This document shows positions 45,562 to 58,285 of a DNA stretch of 64,000 bases, piece by piece. The stretch is from positions 1,543,139 through 1,607,138 of the forward strand of contig KB722736.1 of assembly GCA_000349905.1 (NCBI GenBank), given 5' to 3'. The DNA comes from Volvariella volvacea V23. Lineage: Eukaryota > Basidiomycota > Agaricomycetes > Agaricales > Pluteaceae. Numbering within the stretch: position 1 is the first letter of the stretch; every line of letters starts with the position of its first letter. The notes under the pieces were generated by a model. It was not told where the DNA came from. It ran no database searches and was given only the letters and a program-made list of their open reading frames with translations. The translations under genes were made by a program, and so were the position numbers.

Positions 45562-48534
45562 ATGGCAACACTCGCACATACCCTCAAGTTTTTGCACCCG
45601 CCCAAACTGGGCGCTGGTTCGCTTTCAAGCTCACCTTTTTCGCCTCGATCATCAATACCCAAGTTGGACAAGCTGGTGTGCACTGGGCTACGCGCATTCA
45701 GCAGCCACGCGAAGGCCACTGGGCTATCTAGGGTCGAGATTGGGAAGGGAGCGTTTGATGGTGAAAGGCGGCATATAGGAGTTTCTGCTAGGGCAGGAAA
45801 GGCTTCGAGATGTGGTTCAGCAAGTTTTGTGTCAATACGTGCTGGATCCTTGCGACACGGAACTTGGCTTGGAGCCGCTGGCATACAGGCCAACTTACTC
45901 TCTGGCACGAGAGCATACAGACATTTGGCAGGATCAAGCTCCGGGTCGGATTCTCCTTCACCAGCTAATAGGACCACCTCCACCACTTCAACAACGACCT
46001 CGAGCCCGTCCCCGTCTCCTTCGTCGCCTGCTTCAACGCCAACACCGCAAACGCAGGGGTCTTCAGGGCGGTCGTCGGAAAACGCTAAATCAGAGTCGAC
46101 ACCGAGTAATGCCGAGCAAAGGAGAACGGACTGGACCATCATTAAGAAATTGATGGAGAATGTTTGGCCGAGAGGTGACTGGAAGACGAAGGGGACTGTG
46201 TTGTTCGGTTTTGCGCTGTTAGTCTCTGGTAAGGTACGGTCATCTTTTCGTTCGTGAATTGCTGCATCTATGCGGAGGAAAAACTGAAGTGGAGTGTTGC
46301 TTGGGTTCCTGATGCCACCTGCGATTTTCGTTGTCAATAGGACGCTGATTACCTTTTTTTCTTGAAATTAGGTCTTAAACGTCCAGGTACCTCAGCTGTT
46401 CAAAGGAGTTATCGACGCACTCAACGTTGATATTACCGCGCCATCAACGGTATGGGTTGTTGTTGGTAGTCTCGTCCTTGGATGTGCGTCCTTTCCTGTT
46501 TATCTTCACCTCGGATTCAAAATAACCCATTTGTCACACACCAGATGGTGCTGCACGAATCGGAGCAACGCTATTCGGCGAACTCCTCAATGCAGTATTT
46601 GCCAACATCGGTCAACGCGCAATTCGCAAAGTGGCAAGAGAAACTTTTGAGCATCTCCTCAACCTTGATTTGAAGTTCCATCTTTCGCGTCAAACGGGTG
46701 GGTTGACGAGGGCTATTGACCGTGGTACAAAGTTAGTTTCCTGCTCTCGATTGGGATATCGTGTTCGTATCTGACAGGTTAAGGTGCATATAGAGGTATC
46801 ACGTTCTTGTTGTCTGCGCTGCTTTTCCGGATTGCGCCCACTGCTTTGGAAATCTCCATGGTGTGCGGCATCTTGGTGAGTTATTTTCACTGGCCCAGGT
46901 CGTATGTGATTGCTGAAGCGCATCCAGACGTACAAGTTCGGCTGGGACTTCGCGGCAATCACATTAGTGACTATGGCTGCATATACCTGGTTTACAGTTC
47001 GCACGACTTCCTGGAGGTGAGTCTGTATCTTCACCACCATAGTGGTTAATTAATGATTGTCTTCTCGTCCCTCAGAACCCGGTTCCGAAGGGAAGCGAAT
47101 AAAGCAGACAACAAAGCAGCCAGTACTGCAGTTGACTCATTGATCAATTTCGAAGCTGTTAAGCACTTCAATAATGAGAAGTTCGAGATCGCCCAGTATG
47201 ATAAGCACCTCGCGGAGTACGAAAAGTCTTCTGTCAAGATCACCACCTCGCTTGCGTACTTGAACTCGGGACAGAATGTTATCTTCTCGACTGCGTTGAC
47301 GGCTTGCATGTTCCTCGCTGCTCAGGGCGTTCTCAATGGTGAGTTATCACTCTTAGCTTCTCGGGTAGCATGTGTTGAAACGTGACCGTAGGGACTATGA
47401 CTGTCGGCGACCTCGTGATGGTCAACCAACTTATCTTCCAACTCTCGCTTCCTCTAAATTTCCTAGGTACAATCTACCGGGAAATGCGACAAAACCTCCT
47501 TGATATGGAGATCTTATTGAAGCTCGTTGAAGACAACCGTCCTGTTATGGTCCGTGATTGTCTTTAACTTCAGTATGATACGATGCGCTCATCACATTCC
47601 GCTGCATTTAGGATAAACCAAACGCACCACCCCTGCAATTCCGAGGCGGCTCCATCCGTTTCGAAAACGTCAACTTTGCCTACCACCCCGACCGTCCTAT
47701 CTTCAGGGACCTCTCTTTCACAGTTCCAGCAGGCAAAAAGGTGGCCATCGTTGGTCCCTCTGGTTGCGGCAAATCAACCGTCTTCCGTCTCCTATACCGT
47801 TTCTACGAACCATCGTCAGGGAAAATCTACATCGACGATCAGGAGATACATGACCTGCAGATTGACAGCATTAGGAAGGTTATTGGAGTCGTGCCACAGG
47901 ATACGCCGTTGTTCCATAAAGATATTATGCATAATATTAGATATGGGCGGTTGGACGCGACAGATGAGGAGGTTATGGAGGCGGCGAGGAAGGCGAACGT
48001 GCATGGGACGATTGAGAAGTTGCCGGAGGGGTATAAGACGCAGGTTGGGGAGAGGGGACTGATGATTAGTGGTGGAGAGAAGCAGAGGTTGGCGGTTGCG
48101 AGGGTGTTGTTGAAGGATCCTCCGATTTTGTTCTTTGATGAAGCGGTAGGTGTTAGCCTCAAACGGTATGGTGATTAATTGCTGATTCTTGTTTTTTGCT
48201 TGTTGTTTAGACTTCGGCTTTGGATGCGCATACCGAGTCTGAGTTGATGAAGAACATCGACAGTGTCTTGTTGGATAAGTCGAGAACGAGTATTTTCATT
48301 GCTCATCGACTACGGACTGTTGTTGAAGCAGGTGCGTACCCGGTTCAGTTTAGTTCTGCATCTCAGCTGACGCCTTCTTTCCCTCACATAGACTTGATTA
48401 TTGTTCTGAGAGAAGGATATGTAGTCGAACAGGGAAGCCACGAGGAATTGCTCAAGCTGGGAGGGTTGTATGCTAGCATGTGGCAGCAACAGGCTTCGCT
48501 GGAAGGATTGGCAGAAGAAAGTCAAGAGTCGTGA
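45562..48534 (+). CDS. ATM1: mitochondrial ABC transporter Atm1
   Basis: Predicted 786 residues from ten exons: 45562-46233, 46372-46483, 46545-46731, 46794-46875, 46928-47016, 47076-47338, 47392-47549, 47612-48145, 48211-48331 and 48392-48534. A Ser/Arg-rich, acid-poor N-terminus fits a mitochondrial presequence. The membrane half includes [39 protein letters not shown], and [20 protein letters not shown] with the KHFNNE segment characteristic of Atm1/ABCB7. The nucleotide-binding domain has Walker [10 protein letters not shown] (about residues 569-577), signature ISGGEKQR, Walker B ILFFDEATSALD and the switch His in FIAHRL. Atm1 exports a glutathione-linked sulfur compound needed for cytosolic iron-sulfur proteins and acts as a homodimer in the inner membrane. 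All phases agree; no lesion is seen. Confidence 0.95.
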
Positions 48535-48875
48535 AAGTGACCTCATCCCGCAGTCATGCTCTAGATCTGCTATGGTACTTTTGTTGAGTCGGTGTATGGG
48601 ACACTAGTAGACATCATTCCCACTAAGTATAGGACTAAACCACTGCTCGGGCTATTACCATAACATCTCTGGTATTTATATCACTAACTTCGTGTTCTGA
48701 TTGTAGTTGCAAATTAGATTTTTCACTCTCCATTTTGTAGCTCAAAGTCGCGTTGATTCTGAAGAGCCTTTAAGAAAAGACAAAAGAGCCGAGTAATATC
48801 TCGCCATGGCGAAAATTCAACAGGAAATACTAATATAGTATAATTCGGATTGGACGATAATAAATGCGACTTCGT
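48535..48875. other. convergent 3' flanks
   Basis: Spacer between the stop codons of ATM1 and the Gly/Tyr-rich gene. Nothing else is seen. Confidence 0.4.
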
Positions 48876-49938
48876 TTAGTACCTTTCACCAGTATCCCTA
48901 GTGCGACCGGCTGATTCGCCATACTGATGGATGTCAGAATTCTGGCCTTCGTCAGTGTCGCGTACAACGTACCTGGTGCTCATGGCCTCTCGCGACCCAC
49001 TCGGGCTTGTTCATCATTTGGCCTGCCATAGCCTCGGTTCCTCCTTAGCAAAGTCCAGATCAGCAACAAGCTAACCCATATACGACACGATACTCTACCA
49101 AGTATTCTCTCGCCCATGCCGGGTTTTGTGGTGCGATCACCTCCTGAACCATATCCAGTTCTCGCACCTGTGGTTGTAGTTGTTGTAGTCCCTGCACCGC
49201 TAGGCGTGTCATAATACCCGGAGCCAATGGTCGGCTTCAGGCTTGCACCAAGACCTTCACGTGCTAATCCCGACTTGCCTGTTCCCTGGCCTTGACCGTA
49301 GCCTTGGCCGCTGGTGCCATATTGGGTGCCATAAGATGTGGTACCACTGCCCCTCATTTCGCTGGTGCTTTGCTGGGGGTAGTCGGTGCTGGAGTAGCCG
49401 CCACCAGATTCACCGTAGCCCCCGGCTGAGGGGCGGTAGCCAGCCCCGCCGGATCCCCCGTAGCCACTGCCGTAGCCACCACCGATGCCACTGGCTCCAG
49501 TCCATCGGCCTGGAGAGCCGGGGGTGTTGGGGTCGTATTGCTGGTGGATAGAGGCGTTAGTCTATGGCTGAGCGAAGACGGAAGGATACGAAACATATTG
49601 TTCGGATCGAGTTTGGTCGTATCCCTCGCGGCCTGACTGCCAGCCAGAGTCTTGAGTCTGGCCGTAGCGCTCAGATTCCCTTTCACCATAACTAGGGGAT
49701 TAGTTGGTACGACACGTGGAGAGGTAGGAGAGTGTGGCCACCTACCGTCCAGAACCGTAGGTTCCCGAACCTAGGAATTGAGCAAATGAGCTCGTTGTCA
49801 GACTCGCAGAGCTTAGGACAGGAACTGGAGTGAGAGGGACGGCACGAATGATGGATACCTACCGCCTGTCGCACCACTGGAGCCATACCCAGTGTTAGGG
49901 TCGTAGCCTTGTCGACGATATGGATCGCTGCCTGACAT
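48876..49938 (-). pseudogene. Gly/Tyr/Gln-rich protein gene with in-frame stop
   Basis: Exons 49938-49863, 49770-49746, 49691-49099, 49022-48973 and 48923-48876, all in consistent phase. The product would be low-complexity: SGSDPYRRQGYDPNTGYG, YGERESERYGQTQDSGWQ, GGGYGSGYGGSGGAGYRP, then a Thr run (TTTTTTTGARTGYG) and the more ordered end MMNKPEWVARGHEHQYGES. Within the long exon one codon is TAG (49562-49564, FAQP-stop-TNASIHQQYDP). No plausible intron removes it: the only frame-compatible one would be 36 bases. So this is either a nonsense allele or a short N-terminal product of about 75 residues. I do not recognise the family; Tyr/Gly/Gln repeats suggest a disordered or self-associating protein. 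Confidence 0.55.
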
Positions 49939-51186
49939 GATGCTCTGTTCTTGGAGTTGGGTGTTGAATTGAAAGAGCAGGGGGCGCTCTGGGCGTCAAC
50001 CCCTGAGTATATATGAAACCAGCGGATAGCAATTTATGACGAATATGACGCGTTGTGGAGGAGAGGCGTCATATTAGATAAAGAGAAACTCGGAAGCATA
50101 TCACTGTCCTACCAAGTTGTGAAGATAGGAGGTCCAACATTCATACGTACTGGGCTTCTAGATGACATGGGCATGACTAAAAGTTGCATCCGTAGGTGTG
50201 ATTACCGGGAACGGAATAATGAAGTCGTGCTGGGTGGCTGTCTCCGCCCTGTGTGCATTTTACGCGTCACTCTACGTGTTCCTCCGCCCGCCCACCATGG
50301 TGAGGACCAGAGCCTAACACAAGGACGGAATGCGCTTCCTCTGCTACTGGCATCTAATTTCTCACCTCTTTTCGCCGCATTTCGGTCGCAGCACGTCGAC
50401 CGTCAAGACGCGCAAGAGCAGAAGCACTTGCTGGTTTGTGCTGTATGGGCTCTGAAACTTTGGGGTATAACACCAAAAGGTACCGTGGGACGCCATCGGG
50501 AAGGCCCTCATCGCGCCGCCATATGCCTGCCATAAATGGATCTGAGCAGACACATCCTTGGATCCGTTTTATGGATGCTCGAGCATCCGGACTATGATAA
50601 CAACCGCCATCCTCACGACCACGAAGCACCCGCAACTTGGACAGAGCCGTGAGGCTCTGACTCAGGTTCATCTCACAATTTTTTCCCAATGCCCATATAC
50701 GAACACAAAAAGCGATCTTTCCAAGAGAGTGCCCCACGATGATAATAACACGGCTGGTAATTGATACGTTTGCATCATCAAAGCAATGCTCTTCTCTTGC
50801 TTCGACACTGAACCGACTCTGGCTAACGTACGTTCCCATTGAAACACTTGATCTCACAAAAGCCGGAACGACATGAACCTGTTCAAAGACCCGATTCTGG
50901 CTGGTGCACAGTCTATGCCGTGCGTTTGAAACCATGATTGTAGTCATGTGGCTTTGACTATTGGTATGTCTTTTTCTCTTTTTTTCAAAGAATGTCATTG
51001 TTCATACCGTGGCATTTTTTCATTGCTGGATTATAATTAGGGCGGTATGACGCCAAGTGGGGGGTCCAACTTTTCCTCCTTCACCGCTCACCATCTCTGT
51101 GGCACTCATTCGGTCCCCCATCCGGCTTACCACTACAACTTCCCATCATATCCGGTTTTCGACATTCCTAATCCCCATACAGTTCA
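49939..51186. other. 1.25-kb intergenic region, no gene seen
   Basis: Between two divergent genes. The frames at 50053-50535 (+) and 50354-50998 (-) overlap each other and have no domain, no intron structure and odd composition. I see nothing else. Confidence 0.4.
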
Positions 51187-52839
51187 ATGGCTTGCACCAT
51201 ATCGATACCCGCGCGAATGGAGGCGTTCAGGGGCACGGAGAACGCCAAAGCGTTCACCAATATCCAGTCTAGCAGGGAAAGGACACTGTATGCCACTAAT
51301 GCCACTAGTGTGACTTATCCTTCAGGGCACAGCGCGTATTCTGACTCCAGCACTCCTCTCATTCCTCGACCACGATTTCGGCGAAGCAAGACTATCACTC
51401 AGCCATCCATTTTAAAACGCCCACCTTCCACAGCCTCCCCCAGGTTAAACACACTTGTGTGTACCACCCCAAGCGCCCTCCCGACTCCACTAGAAATTTA
51501 TAACAAGAAGGCGAAGTCAGGGAAAACGTACCCACATCGTGAACAAAAAGGAAGCTCATTAATGCCCCAGGAGGAAATCAGGCACGGTAGCGGTGACACT
51601 AGTAACCTAGTGCACAGTTCGGGCCTGAGCGAGCCCAAGTCGGCAAACTCTTCTCCCGACCAAGTGGACAGCACCTCCAACTCGCCTTCAGTCAAGATAA
51701 AGACCGCAGTGACGGATGGGTATGTGAAGGGGGTACCCTCAGACGATGAAAGTGGCTCGCGGCCGAAATCTAGCTCTTCGATGGCATCTCCGGCGACAGG
51801 TGGAGATATGAGGAACACCAGTGCGCCGCCTATGGTATCGACGTCCGTTGTCCCGCAGGAGGTGGTGATTGATTGTGGAAAGCTGTTTCTTGAATCGAGG
51901 AGCCTGCATTCGTATGGCATGGGTTGGCTGAAGTCGCATGGTATAGGTTGGCCGTGAGTTGTAAAATTTACGTGCTGTTGAGGATCGTGCAAAGTTGACC
52001 TTTTGATTTCAAGCACACGCTTCAACACGAAGCTGACCTTCAAACTCCTCATGGACATCGCGATGGTGGCACATCGCAACGAGGGCAATTACTTCAAATC
52101 GTGGACTATGCGTGTCATCCGGGAGCTGTTTATGGCGTCCAAACGACAATCCCTTGATGGCGATCATCGTACCCCACAATCACCAAGCCCATCGTCGTCA
52201 CAATTTCAGTATTCACTTCAACACCCAAGCTACATTCGCACAGCCACAATAGAAGAGTACACCTACCTCCTAGAGGTATTGATTCTTTACGACCAACAGG
52301 ATTTACGAGTCGAACTGGAAAACCGTTGGATTTCTCGACTACTCTGGAGAGAATTCTCTTCTGCTACGTCTATTATCATCAGTGAACGACTTGATCAAAC
52401 AAGACTACTTTCTTACGCTTATTACGTTCATCTCGTTGATTCCGTTGGAACCCAAATATGGAGACCACCCCAACAGGACCCTTCGTTGGATCGAAGACAG
52501 TACCAACACCTTCTCAGTGGATACCATTCGTTGCGGACCTATGGGCGGACGCTGACAGGCACGTCTTTGGAGTTGGCGAAAGGCGAAGGGTGTCCTTGTC
52601 ACGGAGTCTGTGTCGTAAACTGGAATGCGGTATACCTGGGGATGATGGTTCGTTGGATGAGGACAAGCATGAACGTTCTGGTTGGGTTAATGCAGGTCCA
52701 GGAGTTTTTGGGAAAGGATAGGAGTGACAAGAAGTTGCAGATGGTTTGGCCGGCATGTAGACAGGGTGGGTTGAGATTGTTAGCAAAGAAAAGAGAAGAA
52801 ATTGCGAGGGCACTGCATCATCACTTTGACTTGGATTAG
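51187..52839 (+). CDS. divergent relative of the BTB array, no BTB domain seen
   Basis: Two exons, 51187-51953 and 52014-52839, 530 residues, phase-consistent. The first 240 residues are Ser/Pro/Thr-rich and probably disordered. The remainder aligns in order with the C-terminal helical region of the array. LMDIAMVAHRNEGNYFKSW corresponds to LISLARIGRKYQFESLEQW. TYLLEVLILYDQQDLRVELE, NRWISRLLWREFSSATSII and SERLDQTRLLSYAYYVHL correspond to the ERSVLG...KWLDRIRKG...AERLNLRxFQGSLYYAQ block. CRQGGLRLLAKKREEIARAL corresponds to the CxxCRxxG block near the end. The FLG tail is replaced by HHFDLD. A short segment before the intron (VVIDCGKLFLESRSL) does not read as a BTB fold. It could also be an independent family with similar helices. 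Function unknown. Confidence 0.65.
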
Positions 52840-54131
52840 ACTTCGTTTTCGCCTTGTGTGTGATTGCATATTACTTACTTATTGCCTTCAGTGCCTTGCT
52901 CGTATTATGTGGCAAGATTAGAAGGCGTTTTTATGGCAGAATTTGTATTCATAGGACACTAAAAATGGACACTGTATCATTAGTTTCGAGTTAATTTATT
53001 TATGGTCAGCGGACCCTCTTGTTGGCACCATCCTTACTGACCTCCACAAACTCCATTTCCGTATGCAATGGCTTTTCGGCATCATCCGGTCATATCTCGC
53101 CGCGCGACCCGTCTTACCCACCTTCGACCATGTTATGGTCCCCGGGTTCCCTAGTATGTGGTGTCCCTAAGGCACAACTCCCAATTCGCACCACGAGATA
53201 CCCAGAATTCGACGATGTCGAAACGGCCACCAATTAGGTAGGTTGAATGAGGCTTAGCACACGGCGTAGTTCGGTCATATGGTTGTTGATATCGCTATAC
53301 TCGCTTATGTTCTCGACGCCGGCCTTATTCTTTACAAAGTCTTGGTCTTCTGGTGCACCAGTTTGGGAAAAATCACTGTTGCGCAGAATCGGACGGAAGA
53401 TGCGGTGAGTCACAATCGTTAGATCTTCAACTTGTCTTGTAAGCAATATGCCTATTACGAAGTATAAAACTTCACACTCACGCTAGGCGCATATAGCTAG
53501 GTTTATACGGCGCTATGCTATGGAAACATGGGCGCCGGCCGCAAAGCCATAAATCCCGCTCTTCGAAGAAGCGAGTCAGACTGTGGGATCGCTCAACGAC
53601 ACGATTGAGAAATATATGGAATATATTGGACACCCTATTCTGGTCAGCCCATCAGTCATGTGATTTCCTAGACTAGCGTCATTGACAGTGTGAATGGAAG
53701 ACCACCTCCCAGACCATTATAAACCCGAGGTTCTGTGGATCGATCATGATGTGGAGAAGATGAGCCACGTAGGGCTGGTAGTGAGTGCACCCTATGCTCC
53801 ACGGCTTCCAATCCAACTTTTTACCAATTAGAGTATATCCTGTGTACCAAGCCAGGTCGTGCGAAAGACCTCGGGTGACGCCCACAAATCACAATGCCTA
53901 TAAAGAGCATTGCCCGCAGTTATCAAAACGCCGGCGCAAACTTATCACACAGCTTCTAAGTGTTATGAGCTATGACCGTCCTCATGGGAGACGCCAAGGA
54001 CTATGGCTATCCAGTTCAGCATTTATATACTACTCTTCCTCTCGATGCGGTTCTGTTTGGAAGCCTGCGACTAAGGCCCCACGTAGGATACCCCCTTTAC
54101 GAAGCTTAACTGCACCACATAATTCTTTCAA
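52840..54131. other. 1.3-kb intergenic region, nothing supported
   Basis: Minus-strand frames at 53234-53446 and 53679-53885 look somewhat protein-like (Trp and Tyr present), but I could not link them by splice sites or find a start. I do not annotate a gene. Confidence 0.35.
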
Positions 54132-55970
54132 ATGCTACCGGTTCACACAAGATCTGACACAAGATCTGAACATGGAGCGCTGAACGGCAGTTCAACAGAT
54201 CAAGAACAGCAACACTCGTGCAGAAAATCCAAAACGCTTATACTTTGCTTTGACGGCACTGACAATGAATACGATTTGGAAGTGAGCGTCTAGCCTGTTT
54301 CTTTCGAGGAATAGTATGGCAATAAAGTATAAACGACAGAACACCAATATAGTCAAATTCTATGCTTTGTTAAAGAAGAATGATTTTAACGAGCAAATGG
54401 CGTATTATCAAGCAAGTGATCGAGTCCTTGTCCTGTGATTATGTCTTTTATAACCTCCTTACGGCCAGGCTGGTGTTGGGACTTGGTACAGTCCTGGAGT
54501 AGTTTCACCTGCGCTGACGTGGTTCGCCAAATGGATGGACATTGGGTTCGCATGGTTAGTGATATGTCTTATATCGTGGTAATATTCTCAGCTCACACAA
54601 CCTGGGCCATTCGATGCCATAGGTATCTTGACGCGCATGTAATCGACGGGTATAGATTTTTGATGCAGAATTATCGGGTTGGAGATCGTATCTGCCTGTT
54701 CGGTGTGTATTCAAATAAATGGTTTGGCTGTTGATATTGATGACTGATACCACTTCGTCAGGCTTCTCCCGTGGTGCTTATACTGCCCGGTAAGCTTACT
54801 CAACTCGTAATCTAAAGCATAGAAGTTCATGCGGACTCCAGCGCTCTGGCTGGATTTCTGCACAAACTAGGTCTTCTACCTCGAGACAACCAGGCGCAGA
54901 TCCCGCTTGCATACAAACTCTACCAGAATACAAGTGAAGCATCTCATGAACTGGCAAGGGGATTCAAAGAGACTTTCTGCCAAGATGTTTCAATTGATTT
55001 CCTAGGTGTCTGGTAAGCACAAACAATCCTTGTTCTTTGCGTGTATCTGTATCTGATTGGATACAAATGGTAAATAGGGATACTGTTTCAAGTGTTGGAA
55101 TGGTTGTGTCGCGGACGCTACCCTTTACCAATTCGAACAGATCAGTGAAAGTTTTCAGACATGCTCTCTCGCTCGATGAGGTTCGTGTCATGACTTACTA
55201 CTACACTTACACTCACAAACCACACCTCAGCGTCGCATAAAATTCCAGCCAAATCTATACCACCGGTCAACAAGAGGTCGAGATTTTGGCTCAGAAGAGA
55301 CTGTCTTTGAGTCCATGGGCCCTGTTCTACGCGTAAATCCCGTAAAGGAAGTCTGGTTTACTGGGTGTCACGCAGGTCAGGATGAGATATTCAATACTAG
55401 GAGTTGTAGGACTAACTGCTGATCTCTTTAGATGTCGGCGGTGGAAGTGTTCAAAATTCCGTGAAAAGCACTTTAGCAAACATCCCCCTCCGGTGGATGG
55501 TGAAAGAAATCATTGAAGCTGGAATTCCAATCCAGTTTGACGAAATGGCTCTAGAAAGGGCGGGACTTTCGTATGACGTGCTTCAGGCACAAGCCAAATC
55601 CAAGCCGTCCTCATTGAGGGCTACGGAGGAAATGATATCGCAAGCAGACGTCACGGATGCCTTGCAGCCCATTTATGACCAATTATCTCTGAACAAGTTT
55701 TGGTGGGCAATAGAGATGTTGCCCATGAAAGTTATGTGGCAGGATATCCATAACGCATGGCACACTTATTGGACGTGCGTACTTGTTTTTTTTCTTGATT
55801 CGTTATGTTCTAAGCTGTTTCCTTTTAGCGTCAATTTGGGGAGGGGAAGGCAAATCCACCTCGAACATCCGCAGTTCCATATTACGGTTAGAGAAAGAAT
55901 GGATGATCCTTCGTTGAAATATAAACCTCAAGCCAAATACACGCCTGGAACGGAGGAGTATGTATCATAG
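54132..55970 (+). CDS. DUF2235 alpha/beta hydrolase, copy A
   Basis: Predicted 439 residues from ten exons: 54132-54281, 54340-54411, 54469-54554, 54623-54702, 54762-54789, 54842-55012, 55078-55180, 55231-55375, 55432-55774 and 55829-55970. DUF2235 (T6SS Tle1-like phospholipase-type) landmarks are TLILCFDGTDNEYD at the start, the nucleophile motif GFSRGAYTAR (Ser about 132), the acid in DFLGVWDTVSSVG (Asp about 197) and GCHADVGGG with the His (about 277). So a serine hydrolase acting on a lipid or ester is inferred; the substrate is unknown and no signal peptide or membrane segment is evident. Intron 2 has a GC donor (CAA|GCAAGT) where copy B has GT. The other junctions are GT-AG and phase-consistent. 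It is tandem with copy B, with identical intron positions. Confidence 0.85.
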
Positions 55971-56476
55971 CTGTGTGTGTTTGGTGTGTACGACACCTGT
56001 AGTATTTTAAGTAGCCACTGGCACGTGGATACCGCATCGTAATTGGCTGAATAAATAGCATCGTTTCAGCCACTTGCGTTCATTAGTCTTCCCTTCACCC
56101 TCCCCAGGGTAAAGCCAGCGCCATCAAGTATCTGTTTCACCGACATGCCTCCCCAGTGAGGGCAGGCGATGATGTACCAGCCTTTCAATTCAAAGTTAGG
56201 TCATGATCACCGTGACTGGAGGACATCCAGGCACGTCCGCATTCCATGACAGACAGCACGCACTCTCGCAGTCATCAAATCTCCGGATTCAGTGTCAGGA
56301 TATGAGACACCCAGAACGGTCGTTCCCATTGACAATCGGTGCTTATATATTCTCCTTTGCCCATGGAACGTTCCTAGCAGCCAAGACCCCACATACGAGC
56401 CTGAGTGCTGGTCGAGATACGACAGCCCAGCTCAGCCGTTGAGCGCGCGAACATCCCGTGTCATTGTTCATCCAAA
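55971..56476. other. intergenic between the two DUF2235 genes
   Basis: Presumed promoter of copy B; TTATATATT near 56342 is a possible TATA box about 130 bases before its ATG. No gene seen. Confidence 0.4.
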
Positions 56477-58285
56477 ATGCTGCCGACACAGACGAATGGA
56501 CGACTGAGCAGTGCGAGTTCAGGGAGCTCGGCGGATGAAGGGGGACGAGGCAGGAATTCCAAGACACTTATTCTTTGTTTCGATGGCACTAATGACCAGT
56601 ATGGCCCTCAGGTGAGTATATTTGACCCGATTTTCTCTTTTGTGGGAAATTGGGGTGCTAATGAGATGCGGGTGATAGAATACCAATGTTATCAAGTTTT
56701 ATGGGTTCTTGAAGAAGAGTGATTTTACTGAACAGATGGCATATTATCAGGTAAGCGATTAATTACTTGGTCTCCCACACTTTTACTCAATATTCTTCGT
56801 AATTAGGCTGGTATTGGGACATGGTATAATCCTGGAGTAGTTTCGCCCGCGTTGACATGGTTGGCTAAATGGATGGACATTGCGTTCGCATGGTCAGAAA
56901 CACAACTCCACTTGGTGGTGACAGTTTGACTGACAGAGTTTCTTTCACTTGACTTTATAGGTACCTCGATGCGCATGTAATCGATGGGTACAGGTTCTTG
57001 ATGCAAAACTACCGAGCTGGGGATCGCATTTGCCTATTTGGTGAGAACCCCAGAAAATCAAGGCTTGGGATAGTCCTGCTCACTAATGAGATCGTGTTAG
57101 GTTTTTCTCGGGGTGCTTACACTGCCCGGTAAGCTCTCTAGGGTTGTCATTTGCAGGTTCTGGCGTCTCACGGGAGTTTTAGCGCGCTGGCGGGATTCCT
57201 GCACAAACTAGGTTTGCTGTCACGCGATAACCAGGAGCAGATCCCGTTTGCATACAAGATCTACAAAGCCGAAACGAAAGAATCCGATGAATTAGCGAGA
57301 GGGTTCAAGGAGACGTTTTGTCAAGAAGTTTCGATAGATTTTCTTGGGGTTTGGTATGTGTCATGGGTTCCTATCCTGCAGGTTCACGTAGCTGAAAAGG
57401 ACGGGTGGATAGGGACACAGTGTCCAGTGTAGGAGTGGTTCTGTCGCGAACCTTGCCGTACACCAATTCGAATAAGTCGGTGAAAGTGTTTAGACACGCT
57501 CTCTCGCTGGATGAGGTTTGTCTGATGTCGTGGATATCGCTGGACTCGTGCTCAGAGTGTGTCATTTATGCAGCGTCGAATCAGGTATCAGCCCAACCTG
57601 TACCATTCCTCGCTAAGCCAGTGGCATGAACGCATCGACTCAGAGGAGACCATTATCGAGTCTGCCCAAGTCGGGCCCGTTCCCGCCTCGAAAGAGGTTT
57701 GGTTTTCTGGATGTCACTCAGGTTCGCTAGGGATATATAACTTTCAATCGTATACAGCTGACGCTTTGAATTCGTGTAGATGTCGGCGGTGGAAATGTCG
57801 ATAATTCCACAGAGCACAGTTTAGCGAATATTTCCCTCCGATGGATGATAAAAGAGATTATTGAAGCCAAGATTCCGATCCAGTTTGACCCAGTTGAATT
57901 GGAGAGAGCAGGGCTCTCAGTGGGTGTGCAAGCCCAAGAAGGGGAAAGCGCATCGTACCCTGGACTTGCGGATGCTTTATCACCGCTTTATGATCAATTG
58001 GTGCGAAATAAAATTTGGTGGATATTAGAGGTGCTGCCTATGAACGTATTGTGGGAGGACTTCCAGAATAGGTGGCATAGCTATTGGACGTACGTGATTG
58101 AGCTGCTTATGGTGCATTAGTCCTGACGTTTCTTTTCTCGTAGCATCAATCTTGGGCGTGGTAGGAAGGTTCGCCTTGAACACCCACAATTCCATTACAC
58201 AGTCAGGCAGAGGATTGAGCACTATACACCCAGATATGCACCCAAAGCCAGATACACAGCTGGGACTGAGGAATATGTATCATAG
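56477..58285 (+). CDS. DUF2235 alpha/beta hydrolase, copy B
   Basis: Predicted 424 residues from ten exons: 56477-56611, 56679-56750, 56807-56892, 56961-57040, 57101-57128, 57183-57353, 57413-57515, 57574-57721, 57780-58089 and 58144-58285. Motifs match copy A: TLILCFDGTNDQYGPQNTNV, AGIGTWYNPGVVSPALTWLA, nucleophile Ser about 127 in GFSRGAYTAR, Asp about 192 in DFLGVWDTV, His about 273 in GCHSDVGGG, and the end YTAGTEEYVS. Both copies start MLP in a Ser-rich leader. The two genes clearly arose by tandem duplication and both look intact, so functional divergence is possible. The intracellular location and substrate are not visible from sequence. Confidence 0.88.

Noticed and set aside
50053..50998. 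160-codon + frame and 214-codon minus frame overlapping each other
   Set aside because: Mutually overlapping, no family signature, no intron structure in a genome where nearly all real genes have introns.
53234..53885. Minus-strand frames that look partly protein-like
   Set aside because: Could not be joined by consistent splice sites; the longer one starts just after a stop codon with no ATG; family unknown.
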